Below the pieces are notes generated by a model. The model did no database searches. It was not told where the DNA came from and saw only the letters and a program-made list of their open reading frames with translations. A DNA stretch of 64,000 bases from Bin87 sp034420475 (lineage in GTDB: Bacteria > Chloroflexota > Dehalococcoidia > Lucifugimonadales > UBA3495), in NCBI GenBank assembly GCA_034420475.1, contig DAOULH010000103.1, positions 1 through 64,000 on the forward strand. Direction: 5' to 3'. The first letter of the stretch is position 1, and each line of letters starts with the position of its first letter. Both the position numbers and the translations under genes were made by a program. This document shows positions 33,549-41,942 of this stretch, piece by piece.

Positions 33549-35240
33549 GTGGCTACCAGCATCGATACCCGCCTGCCCATCGGCGATATCCTCGACCAGC
33601 AGACCGACCGCTACCCCGACCGCGAAGCCCTCGTCCATACCGCCACCGGCGACCGTTTCACCTACCGCCGGTTCCATGCCGAGGTCGAGCGGGTTGCCCG
33701 CGGTTTCATGTCCATCGGCATCGAGAAGGGCCAACACGTCGGCATCTGGGCCACCAACTACACCGAGTGGGTCCTGACCCAGTTTGCCACCGCCAAGATC
33801 GGCGCCGTCCTGGTCAACGTCAACCCCGCCTACCGCACGCACGAACTCGCCTACCTGCTGGAACAGTCCCAGCTCACCGCCCTGGTCCTCATCGGCCGCT
33901 TCCGCACCTCCGACTACGTGGCCATGGTCAACGAACTGGTCCCCGAGTTGCTCGAAACGACACCCGGCGAGTTGCGATCCAGTGCATTCCCCTACCTGCG
34001 TCACCTAGTGTTCATCCCGCCCCACGACGAACCCGACGCGCCCACACCCGCCGGCATGTGGCGCTGGGACGACCTGCTGACCCGCTGCAAGCAGGTGAGC
34101 CCAGCGTATCTCCAGGCTCGCCAGGCTCAGTGCGCCCCCGACGACCCAATCAACATCCAGTACACCTCCGGCACCACCGGCAACCCCAAGGGCGCGACCC
34201 TCACCCACCACAACATCCTCTCCAACGCCCTCCACGTCGGCGACTGCATGGAGATGGACGAGCATGATCGCCTCTGCATCCCCGTGCCCTTCTACCACTG
34301 CTTCGGCTGCGTCATGGGCACCCTGAACTGCGTCGTCCACGGTTCCACCATGGTCATTCCCGCCGAGCACTTCGACCCCCTCCAGACCCTGCGCGCCATC
34401 TCCGACGAGCGCTGCACCGCCGTCCACGGCGTGCCCACCATGTTCATCGCCCAGCTCAGCCATCCCGACTTCGCCCAGTTCGATCTCGGCTCCCTGCGCA
34501 CCGGCATCATGGCCGGCTCGCCCTGTCCCATCGAGGTGATGCGCGAGGTCATCGACCGCATGGGCGCCCAGCGCATCACCATCGCCTACGGCCTCACCGA
34601 AGCCTCGCCCGTCATCACCCAGACCCTCGCCGACGACAGCATCGAGCGCCGCGTCTCCACCGTGGGCAAGGTCTTGCCCAACGTGGAGGTCCGCCTGGTC
34701 GATCCCGACACCGACCTCGAAGTGAGTGCCGGCGAGCAGGGCGAGCTCCAGACCCGCAGCAGCATGGTCATGCTGGGCTACTACAACATGCCCGACGCCA
34801 CCGCCGATTCCATCGACGCCGACGGCTGGCTCCATACCGGCGACCTGGCCACCGTGGACGAGGACGGCTACTACAAGATCACCGGCCGCCTCAAGGACAT
34901 GATCATCCGCGGCGGCGAGAACGTTTACCCCCGTGAGATCGAGGAGTTCCTCTACACCCACCCGCAGATCGACGACGTGCAGGTCATCGGCGTGCCCGAT
35001 CAGCGCTTCGGCGAGGAGGTCATGGCCTGGGTCCGCCTCAAGCCCGACGCCGACGCCACCGAGGACTCCATCCGCGACTTCTGCCGCGGCAGGATCGCCC
35101 ACTACAAGGTCCCCCGCTACGTCAAGTTCACCGACGAGTTCCCCATGACCGTCACCGGCAAAATCCAAAAATTCATCATGCGCGAGCAGTCCATCGAAGA
35201 ACTCGGCCTGCAAACCGCGGCCAGCGTCCAAACGGCGTAA
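33549..35240 (+). CDS. AMP-binding acyl-CoA synthetase (FadD-like)
   Basis: A 563-residue ANL-family ligase forming acyl-CoA through acyl-AMP. Motifs in order: YTSGTTGNPKGATLTHHN, YGLTEASPVITQ, TGDLATVDEDGYYKITGR, RLKDMIIRGGENVYPREIE, and the C-terminal lysine in MTVTGKIQKF. The start is GTG after AGGAGG. It resembles medium/long-chain or aryl-acid ligases; the substrate is not predictable. Strong C-ending codon bias matches the core genes here. Confidence 0.92.
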   Translation: MATSIDTRLPIGDILDQQTDRYPDREALVHTATGDRFTYRRFHAEVERVARGFMSIGIEKGQHVGIWATNYTEWVLTQFATAKIGAVLVNVNPAYRTHELAYLLEQSQLTALVLIGRFRTSDYVAMVNELVPELLETTPGELRSSAFPYLRHLVFIPPHDEPDAPTPAGMWRWDDLLTRCKQVSPAYLQARQAQCAPDDPINIQYTSGTTGNPKGATLTHHNILSNALHVGDCMEMDEHDRLCIPVPFYHCFGCVMGTLNCVVHGSTMVIPAEHFDPLQTLRAISDERCTAVHGVPTMFIAQLSHPDFAQFDLGSLRTGIMAGSPCPIEVMREVIDRMGAQRITIAYGLTEASPVITQTLADDSIERRVSTVGKVLPNVEVRLVDPDTDLEVSAGEQGELQTRSSMVMLGYYNMPDATADSIDADGWLHTGDLATVDEDGYYKITGRLKDMIIRGGENVYPREIEEFLYTHPQIDDVQVIGVPDQRFGEEVMAWVRLKPDADATEDSIRDFCRGRIAHYKVPRYVKFTDEFPMTVTGKIQKFIMREQSIEELGLQTAASVQTA

Positions 35241-35265
35241 CGCTATCCCCACGCATCGCCTCGTG

Positions 35266-35295
35266 AGTCATTGCGAGCGCAGCGCGGCAATCTCG
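35266..35295. repeat. Family B half-element
   Basis: One arm only, GTCATTGCGAGCGCAGCGC followed by GGCAATCTCG, 25 bases after the ligase stop. The complementary arm is missing, so this is a decayed or partial copy of the elements at 47701, 60049 and 61977. Confidence 0.6.
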
Positions 35296-35365
35296 CCGGA
35301 GTCGGGACGCTGCTTGCATTCTCGCCCCAGGATGTTGAGGGCACTCCGCGAGAACCGATAGCGGA

Positions 35366-35959
35366 CTACCAATCTCCTGACGGCCTGCTCAGACGAGCGA
35401 CCAACGCCTCCGCCTCGGCCGGACTCCCCAGCTCAATCACCCGCAGGTGCGGAAAATCCCCGCTGTCCAGTATCCGCCGGTACTCCCGCCGCACCCGCCG
35501 GTGGCTGGTGATCGCCCACAGGATGATCGAATCCCGGCTGAGGAACGATTGCTGGAAGCCTTCCCGGTTGCCGGAGAACAACTCTTCCCGGGTGATCACC
35601 CGCCTGGTGGTCCGAGACAGGGCGCGCCACAGCACCACCCGAAAGGGGTAGTTGAGCCAGACGACAGCAGTGGCCCGTCCCCAGACAATGTCCCGCACGG
35701 CGCTGTAGTTGCCGTCCATCACCCACCGTTCCGCCGCCGCGTCCGCGCTCACCATCCGCCGCACCTCATCCACCGGCCGCTCCCGCCAGCCGGACATCCA
35801 GTGGATACCATCCAGCTCAACGTGTGGCGCTCCCAACACTCCGGCCAGCTGCCGCGCCAGGGTTGTCTTCCCGGAGCAACTCGTCCCAACCACCACCACC
35901 CGCTCCATCGCCCGGCCCACGCTCTCGCCCGCCATGCCCATTTCAAGGTACTGCTGCAT
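35366..35959 (-). CDS. P-loop kinase-like protein (FlaR/adenylate-kinase-like)
   Basis: A 197-residue small P-loop protein. It shows VVVVGTSCSGKTTLARQLAG (Walker A), a LDGIHW motif, WVMDGNY and AVVWLNYPFRVVLWRALSRT, the pattern of proteins annotated as DNA topology modulation FlaR or AAA-family kinases. The substrate is unknown. Several ATGs are possible at the start; the one at 35959 has GGAGAAGG ten bases upstream, while homologues would begin close to MERVVVVG. Confidence 0.75.
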   Translation of the reverse strand: MQQYLEMGMAGESVGRAMERVVVVGTSCSGKTTLARQLAGVLGAPHVELDGIHWMSGWRERPVDEVRRMVSADAAAERWVMDGNYSAVRDIVWGRATAVVWLNYPFRVVLWRALSRTTRRVITREELFSGNREGFQQSFLSRDSIILWAITSHRRVRREYRRILDSGDFPHLRVIELGSPAEAEALVARLSRPSGDW

Positions 35960-36377
35960 CGAATCTCTGCCTTCTCCAACTCCGGATCCTGCGGCAACGC
36001 CATCCTCCTCGCAGTATCTGTGTTGGGTGTCAAGGTCTTTTCAGGCTATGGGTTGGAAATCCGGTTGCCATAGGGCGCCGCGGCGGGCTGCGGCGTTGAG
36101 TTGCATCGGCTCATCTGTCGCCTCCGCCTGTCTTGTGTGATAATGGCGGCGCTGCGGTTCTCCACACTTGCCATGGGGGTCTCATGCCCGTCTATCCGTT
36201 CGGAGCGGCCCGGCGCCTTCTGGGAAGGGTGTCCTGCTGCGAGATGGTGCCGACCAGCCACAGAGACCGGCTCACCCAATGACAGACGACCCGCCCCTGC
36301 CTCTCCCTACGGATTGGCCTGCCCGCAGGGCCCTGTAAACGTACAAATGACATTAGCATTAATGAGGAGATGAAGAG
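35960..36377. other. Long leader region before the deacetylase gene
   Basis: About 418 bases without a clear gene. A -10-like GATAAT at 36139-36144 preceded by TGT could start a leader of roughly 230 bases. Within it, an ATG at 36184 with GGGGG upstream opens a 32-codon frame that ends at 36282; its status is unclear. No copy of families A or B is present. Confidence 0.35.
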
Positions 36378-37292
36378 ATGCCCGCAGAACGGCGCTTCGG
36401 GATGGACCACCCGCACTATGACTGGTCGCCTCTCAACAAGCGGGGCATCCTGCGCTGGCCCGACAACGCGCGGGTTGCCCTGTGCGTCATTGTCAACCTC
36501 GAGCACCCCGAGTGGGACCCGCCGGAAGACAGCTTCACCACGCCCTTCGCTGGTGGCCTGGGCGCCCGGGGCTTCCCCGACTACGCCCGGTTGTCCCACC
36601 GGGAGTACGGCCACCGGGTGGGCATCTTCCGCGTGCTGGACACCCTGCGGCGGCACGGCATCCCGGCCACCGTGGCCATGGACGCCATGACCGCCGAGAA
36701 CTACCCTTACCTGGTACGCCACTGCCAGGAGGCCGGGGCGGAGATCATCGGCCACGGCGTATCGCTGTCGCAAATGATATCCAGCAATATGTCCGAGGAT
36801 GCCGAGCGGGAGTACATCAGCCAGTCGGTGGCTGCCCTGTCCCGCGCCACCGGCAGCGCGCCCGCCGGCTGGCTGGGGCCGGAATACGGCGAGTCCAACC
36901 GCACCCCCCAGTTGTTGTCCGAGGCCGGCCTGCGCTACGTCTGCGACTGGGTCAACGATGAGCAGCCCTATCCGCTCCACAGCCCCCACGGGGAGATGTT
37001 CACCCTGCCCGTGATGTGGGAACTGGACGACATATCCGCCATGTGGGAACGCCGGGTAGTCGTCGGCCGGTACCAGCAGCTTCTGGAAGAGAGCTTTGAG
37101 ACCCTGTACGAGGACGGGCAGCACAATGGGCGCCTGATGGCGCTGAACCTGCATCCCTGGCTCATCGGCCAGCCCTTCCGCATCGGCTACCTCGACCGGG
37201 CCTTGGGCCGCATGATGCGACGGGGCGGCGTGTGGGCGGCCACCGGCTCGCAGATCGTGGACTGGTACCGGGACAACCCGCCGACGGCGTAG
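36378..37292 (+). CDS. Polysaccharide deacetylase-family protein (PuuE-like)
   Basis: A 304-residue NodB-type barrel. VALCVIVNLEH at the first strand, RVLDTLRRHGIPATVAMD, GAEIIGHGVS and GWLGPEYGESNRTPQLL follow the layout of allantoinase/PuuE-like members, which act on small amides rather than polymers. The first metal Asp of the family is not obvious (Asn-Leu-Glu instead), so activity is uncertain. GGAG stands before the ATG. It is followed by a family A element. Confidence 0.82.
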   Translation: MPAERRFGMDHPHYDWSPLNKRGILRWPDNARVALCVIVNLEHPEWDPPEDSFTTPFAGGLGARGFPDYARLSHREYGHRVGIFRVLDTLRRHGIPATVAMDAMTAENYPYLVRHCQEAGAEIIGHGVSLSQMISSNMSEDAEREYISQSVAALSRATGSAPAGWLGPEYGESNRTPQLLSEAGLRYVCDWVNDEQPYPLHSPHGEMFTLPVMWELDDISAMWERRVVVGRYQQLLEESFETLYEDGQHNGRLMALNLHPWLIGQPFRIGYLDRALGRMMRRGGVWAATGSQIVDWYRDNPPTA

Positions 37293-37310
37293 GCATTGCC
37301 CGCACGCATA

Positions 37311-37457
37311 CCCACTTTCGTAAATTGTCAGAATCAGGATTTTCAAGATTTGGGGATTATCAGGATTGACCCGTTCTGTGATGGAGATCTCCCAATCCTG
37401 CCAAATCATAAAATCCCGTAAATCCTGATTCTGACGTTCCCCCGCCGCAAACCGGGT
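37311..37457. repeat. Family A dispersed palindromic element, copy 2
   Basis: Same orientation and both flanks as copy 1. The core at 37327-37435 begins GTCAGAATCAGGATTTTC and ends AATCCTGATTCTGAC, and is followed by GTTCCCCCGCCGCAAACCGG. It lies between the 3' ends of two convergent genes. Confidence 0.85.
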
Positions 37458-37492
37458 TGAGCATGAGAAGCATCGCGCGGCTGCCCCACGGC

Positions 37493-38005
37493 TCACCGCG
37501 TAATCGCGTAGAGAAACTGGTCGATGACCTGTCCATTCTTGGTGACGCTCTTTTTCAGGCGGCCCTCGCACTGGTAGCCAACCTTCTCCAGCACCCGGGC
37601 CGAAGCGGGGTTCCACTCGTACACGTAGCCGTACACGCGCACCAGGTTGAACTCTTCAAACGCGTACTCGGTGAACGCCCGCAGTGCTGCGGTGGCAATC
37701 CCGCGGCCCCAGAACGGCTCCCCCAGCCAGTAGCCGATCTCTCCCGACCGGCGATGTACGTCCCGCTGCGTCTGGAGCCCGATTCCCCCGATCAGCTCGG
37801 ACTCCGAGGCTATGGCAAAGTCGGTTTCCTTAGCCTGCTGCGCCACCAAATCGATCCAGGTCTCCGCGTGGGCCAGGGTGTACGGGTACGGAAAGGCGTC
37901 GCGCAGGTTCCGCGACACATTCCGGTTGTTGGCGTACCGAGACAGCGCCTCGGCGTCCTCCCTGCGGAAGCTCCGGATCTGCCATTCACCCACATCTATA
38001 CGCAT
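37493..38005 (-). CDS. GNAT acetyltransferase (RimJ/RimL-like)
   Basis: A 170-residue N-acetyltransferase. FAIASESELIGGIGL, EIGYWLGEPFWGRGIATAAL (acetyl-CoA-binding motif A, with GRGIAT) and ASARVLEKVGYQCEGRL are the family's typical blocks. It probably acetylates a protein N-terminus or small amine. The 3' end lies about 35 bases from a family A element. Confidence 0.88.
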   Translation of the reverse strand: MRIDVGEWQIRSFRREDAEALSRYANNRNVSRNLRDAFPYPYTLAHAETWIDLVAQQAKETDFAIASESELIGGIGLQTQRDVHRRSGEIGYWLGEPFWGRGIATAALRAFTEYAFEEFNLVRVYGYVYEWNPASARVLEKVGYQCEGRLKKSVTKNGQVIDQFLYAITR

Positions 38006-38180
38006 CGTTCACGACCTGGTCCATTCGGCATGCACAATAGGATACGCCTCTACTCGGGCAATTTGCCAAAAATATCCCGTGCATCCCATCCATCCCGTTC
38101 ATCCCGGTAAAATAGTCCACCCGGCATCTGGAGCCGGGTACGCCTCGGAAACCAACTCACGCCGACTACGGGAGATCGCC

Positions 38181-38792
38181 ATGCCGCCTGTGTCCAACCC
38201 GAAACTAGACCCGCAACCGGTCACCCTGACCGGCAATCTGGTCCGCCTGGAACCCTTGGGTACTCAGCACGCCGACGATCTTTACGCCGTAGGCGCCGAC
38301 GACTCCATCTGGCGCTATCTGCCCCGTCCGGCGTTCGTCGGCCTCGACGACGCGCGGCAATGGGTCGAGCAGAGCATGGCCCAGACCGGCCGGGGCGAGC
38401 GGGTTGCATTCGCCGTGGTCCACTTGGAGACCGGTCAAGCCATTGGTTCCACGGCGTACCTGGACATCGACCGGCCCAACCGCGCCCTGGAAATCGGGAT
38501 GACCTGGTATGCCACGGCGTGGCAGCGCACCGGCGTCAACACCGAGTGCAAGTACCTGCTGATGAGCCATGCCTTCGAGGACCAGGCGGCTCGGCGGGTC
38601 AGCCTCAAGACCGACCACCGGAACGAACGGTCTCGCCGTGCCATCCTGAGGCTGGGCGCCGTGGAAGAGGGCACCTGGCGCAACCACCGCATCGCCTGGG
38701 ACGGCGCCGACCGCCATTCGGTGTACTTCAGCGTCATCGACTCCGAGTGGCCCAAGGTGAAACAGCGCCTGGAAAGCCTGATGCGGCGGTGA
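38181..38792 (+). CDS. GNAT acetyltransferase
   Basis: A 203-residue GNAT protein with GNLVRLEPLGTQHADDL, AIGSTAYLDIDRPNRALEIG, MTWYATAWQRTGVNTECKYL and NERSRRAILRLGAVEEG. It matches the group often annotated as RimJ/RimL or histone acetyltransferase HPA2-like. Divergent from the other GNAT gene. The ATG has GGGAGAT upstream; the frame is open further up but without a ribosome site. The 175-base gap upstream holds short CATCCC-type direct repeats (38080-38110). Confidence 0.86.
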   Translation: MPPVSNPKLDPQPVTLTGNLVRLEPLGTQHADDLYAVGADDSIWRYLPRPAFVGLDDARQWVEQSMAQTGRGERVAFAVVHLETGQAIGSTAYLDIDRPNRALEIGMTWYATAWQRTGVNTECKYLLMSHAFEDQAARRVSLKTDHRNERSRRAILRLGAVEEGTWRNHRIAWDGADRHSVYFSVIDSEWPKVKQRLESLMRR

Positions 38793-38843
38793 GTTCCCGT
38801 ACGGGAAGATCAGGCTCCGGTCGAGCCGCGACGATGCCTGGCG

Positions 38844-39323
38844 TCAGCCACCCGGTCCGTAATCCCGTGAGGACAGGGCTTCGCCAACCGCCGCCACAAA
38901 CGTCCGGACCTCTTCGCGACGTTTGGATCGGCGGCCGGAGTACCAGGAACCGCCGCCGTGGAAGTAGAGGGTCGCGAAGTACGTGCGCCCGAAAATGCGA
39001 GAACGAAATATGATGATGGGCGCAGCCAGGAGACCGCCGAGAATAAGGAAGAACGGGCCGGCGTCAAAGTTGCCCAAGGCCAAAGCAAATGCTCCAAGGA
39101 TCCCGGACGCTGCGCCGAGAACCAAGGCAACAATCGCAAAAAACGTTTTCCAGCCGGAGCCTTCGCTGCTCAACTGCACAGACGCAATCTCCCGGGTCAC
39201 GAACGTGCGTTCCTCGCCTCGCCACTTTTGTCCATTGACCTGGTACAACGGCATGCTGATGCGCGTTTGCGACACATAAACGTCCTCACCTTCTAGATAG
39301 ACGATCTCAGTCCGTTGTGTCAT
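38844..39323 (-). CDS. Uncharacterised two-helix membrane protein (DUF6232-like)
   Basis: A 159-residue protein: a beta-rich N-terminus (VYVSQTRISMPLYQVNGQKW), two adjacent membrane helices (FFAIVALVLGAASGILGAFA and FFLILGGLLAAPIIIF) and a short C-terminal domain. This order matches the DUF6232 type of small proteins. The ATG at 39323 has GAGG seven bases upstream. Role unknown. Confidence 0.65.
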   Translation of the reverse strand: MTQRTEIVYLEGEDVYVSQTRISMPLYQVNGQKWRGEERTFVTREIASVQLSSEGSGWKTFFAIVALVLGAASGILGAFALALGNFDAGPFFLILGGLLAAPIIIFRSRIFGRTYFATLYFHGGGSWYSGRRSKRREEVRTFVAAVGEALSSRDYGPGG

Positions 39324-39551
39324 GCCCAAACCTCATTCGAACGACGATCCGCTGGCCACAATGAGTACGTGCGTGAAAGGGCTAAGGTGTGCGGGTATTC
39401 TTGCACATGAACCGAACTTGGACAAGGCGCTCGCGCGGTCCGTTCCCGGTGCCACTCACACGAAACGGTTATACTGACATCGCAAATCGCCTCTTCGCAG
39501 GACACATTGCGCCTGCAATGACAAGGCGAACCTTACGGAGGAACACACCAA

Positions 39552-40685
39552 ATGCACTGTGGAGTGATGGTCACCGGCTACAATCAGGGTGATTGGCCTC
39601 GGCTGATGGCGGAGGACTACGACCGGCCTCCAGACAGACCCGACGCCAGCAACATGGACGACACTCTCTACATGGGGGAACTGGTCGAGCCGCTGGGGTT
39701 CGATTCCATCTGGGCCACGGAGCACTACGGTTCCGCCTACTCCATGCAGCCCAACCCGTTGCAATACCTGGCGTACTGGGCCGGCCGCACCAGCCGGGTT
39801 GACGTGGGCACGGCGGTGGTAGTGGCCCCCTGGTGGAACCCGGTCCGGCTGGCCTCCGAGCTCTCCATGCTGGACATTCTGCTGAAGGGACGGCGCCTGC
39901 ACCTGGGCATCGGCCGCGGCATCGCTCCTCACGAGTACGCTTCCCTGGGCTACCCCATCGGCGAGTCGCACAAGTATTTCTACGACGTGATCAACGCCAT
40001 CAAGGCCGCCGACGGCGCGGAGCGGTTCGAGTTCCAGGGGGAGGTGTACGACATCCCGCCGACCACCATCCGGCCCCAGGCGCGGCACAAGGGCGAACTG
40101 ACCCGTGACATCAAGGTGGCTTTCACCACCGAGGCGTCGGCGCGAATGGCCGCCGAAAACGGCCTGGGCCAGATGTTCGTCGCCGGCGACGACGTGGACG
40201 AGATGGTCGCCAAGGTGCGCCGGTTCAACCGGATCCGCAAGGAACTCGGCCTGCCGCCGGACCAGCCCACCACCCTGCTGTGGATGTACTGTGCCGAGTC
40301 CCACGAGGAAGCCGAGGAGGGGTGGATCTACTTCCACAACCAGCTCATGGCGGCGCAGCACCACTACTTCGAGTGGAACAACCCGGGCTACGAGGGCATC
40401 CACGGCTACGAGGAATACCTGACTCGCCATCAGGCCGACGTGGGCACCGCCGACGCCAGCTTCAACGCCCGCCGCGCCACCCAGCCCATCGGCACGCCCG
40501 ACGAGATCATCGAGAAGATCCGCACATTGCAGTGGACCATCAGCCTGGAGAAAGTCGTGATCCACATGTTCTACGGCGGGATGCCTCGGGACAAGGCGGA
40601 AAAGAGCCTCCGCCTCTTTGCCGAAAAGGTCCTCCCGGCAGTGCAGGCCATGCCCACCCCAATCAACCCCGACTCGCTGGAGTAA
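39552..40685 (+). CDS. LLM-class flavin-dependent oxidoreductase
   Basis: A 377-residue luciferase-like monooxygenase: LVEPLGFDSIWATEHYGS, TSRVDVGTAVVVAPWWNP, ASELSMLDILLKGRRLHLGIGRGI. The middle has a marked acidic, aromatic insertion (ESHEEAEEGWIYFHNQLMAA). GGAGG lies ten bases before the ATG. It sits ahead of the Gfo/Idh gene on the same strand, separated by a family A variant element. Confidence 0.88.
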   Translation: MHCGVMVTGYNQGDWPRLMAEDYDRPPDRPDASNMDDTLYMGELVEPLGFDSIWATEHYGSAYSMQPNPLQYLAYWAGRTSRVDVGTAVVVAPWWNPVRLASELSMLDILLKGRRLHLGIGRGIAPHEYASLGYPIGESHKYFYDVINAIKAADGAERFEFQGEVYDIPPTTIRPQARHKGELTRDIKVAFTTEASARMAAENGLGQMFVAGDDVDEMVAKVRRFNRIRKELGLPPDQPTTLLWMYCAESHEEAEEGWIYFHNQLMAAQHHYFEWNNPGYEGIHGYEEYLTRHQADVGTADASFNARRATQPIGTPDEIIEKIRTLQWTISLEKVVIHMFYGGMPRDKAEKSLRLFAEKVLPAVQAMPTPINPDSLE

Positions 40686-40719
40686 GGCCGTCTTACGCTT
40701 ACCCGCGTTCGGAGAAATT

Positions 40720-40809
40720 GTCAGCATCAGGATTATCTGGATTAGGCTGGTTGGCGCTTTCGCGGCGGCATCCTGAAAATCCGATAATCTTGAAAATCCT
40801 GATGCTGAC
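40720..40809. repeat. Family A element, short variant copy
   Basis: The core begins GTCAGCATCAGGATTATC and ends AAAATCCTGATGCTGAC, about 20 bases shorter than the other copies, with a compensated change (GCATC/GATGC) in both arms. The left flank CCCGCGTTCGGAGAAATT resembles that of the other copies; the right flank is not conserved. Paired changes suggest that the hairpin itself is under selection or is copied as a unit. Confidence 0.75.
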
Positions 40810-40832
40810 GATACCATTCAGGAGCCCGCATC

Positions 40833-41930
40833 ATGACAGACAAAATTCGCCTCGGTTTTGTGGGGGCCAACGTCAACTCGACCTGGGCGGGGCAGTCCCA
40901 CTTCCCCGCGCTGCTGGCCAGCCCCGACGTGGAATTCACCGCAGTCTGCACCACCAGGCCGGAGAGCGCCGAAGAGGCTCGACAGGCCTTTGGCGCCAAA
41001 CTGGCCTTCCATGACTTCCGCGAGATGGCAGCGTCGCCGGAAATCGACGCCGTGGCCGTGGTGGTGCGTGTGCCATCCCACTACGAACCCACCAAAGCCG
41101 CCATCGAAGCCGGCAAGCACGTCCTCACCGAGTGGCCCCTGGGTCGTACCACCGCCGAAGCCGAAGAGTTGACGGAACTGGCCCGCGCGAAGGGCGTGCA
41201 GACGGCCGTGGGCCTGCAATCCCGCGTCAGCCCGGCGTTGCTGTACGTCAAAGACCTGATCGACACCGGCTACGTGGGCGAGGTGATGACCTGTACCGTA
41301 ACCACGTTCCGCGACGGCCCCGTAAATCGGCAGTCCGGCGGCACCTGGCAGCGCGACCCCGCCATGGGCGCGAACACCCTGACCATCGCCACCGGCCACG
41401 TGATCGACGCCCTGCGCTTCGTGCTCGGCGACTTCAAGCGGGTGGCCTGCATGGTGACCAACCAGGTCGGTCAATGGTACGAGACCGACACCCAGCAGTT
41501 TGTGGACGTGCACTCGCCCGATAACGTGCGCGTGTCGGGTGAGCTGGAGCGCGGCGCCGCAGCCTCGGTACACGTCGGGGCCGTGCCTTGGGCCGGCAGT
41601 GGCTACCGCATGGAGATCTACGGGCGAGAAGGCACGCTCATCGTAACCGGCAGCGTCTCATCCCAGCGCGGCGAGATGCTGCGCGTGCAGGGCGCGCAGG
41701 GCGCCCACCAGTTGCAGGACCTGGACATACCCCAGCAGTTCGTGTACGTGCCGGACGACTTCCCCAAGGGAGACCCGTTCAATGTCGGGCAGCTGTATGC
41801 CTTGTTCGCCCAGGCGATACGCACCGGACAGGCCAGCCTGCCCACCTTCGATACCGCCGTCGGCCTCCATCGCTTCCTCGATACCGTCAAGCAGGCGTCC
41901 GATACCGGACGGGAACTGCCCGTGGGCTGA
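40833..41930 (+). CDS. Gfo/Idh/MocA-family oxidoreductase, EKP motif changed
   Basis: A 365-residue protein with an N-terminal Rossmann domain (RLGFVGANVNSTWAGQSHFP) and the family's C-terminal alpha/beta domain. The usual catalytic E-K-P motif reads TEWPLG, so the lysine that helps hydride transfer is a tryptophan. This is similar to Gal80-type, non-catalytic members. It may be a sensor or an atypical enzyme. AGGAG precedes the ATG. Confidence 0.83.
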   Translation: MTDKIRLGFVGANVNSTWAGQSHFPALLASPDVEFTAVCTTRPESAEEARQAFGAKLAFHDFREMAASPEIDAVAVVVRVPSHYEPTKAAIEAGKHVLTEWPLGRTTAEAEELTELARAKGVQTAVGLQSRVSPALLYVKDLIDTGYVGEVMTCTVTTFRDGPVNRQSGGTWQRDPAMGANTLTIATGHVIDALRFVLGDFKRVACMVTNQVGQWYETDTQQFVDVHSPDNVRVSGELERGAAASVHVGAVPWAGSGYRMEIYGREGTLIVTGSVSSQRGEMLRVQGAQGAHQLQDLDIPQQFVYVPDDFPKGDPFNVGQLYALFAQAIRTGQASLPTFDTAVGLHRFLDTVKQASDTGRELPVG

Positions 41931-41942
41931 GGCGCTTTCGCG

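Noticed and set aside
34005..35252. A 415-codon minus-strand frame opposite the acyl-CoA synthetase
   Set aside because: Low-complexity Gly/Asp/Val sequence without any motif; shadow of the ligase gene.
36192..37616. A 474-codon minus-strand frame across the deacetylase and the family A element
   Set aside because: It runs through a non-coding repeat and has no motif; the plus strand has the NodB-type protein.
39456..40817. A 453-codon minus-strand frame opposite the flavin monooxygenase
   Set aside because: It reads through a family A element and gives low-complexity sequence; the plus frame is a clear luciferase-like protein.
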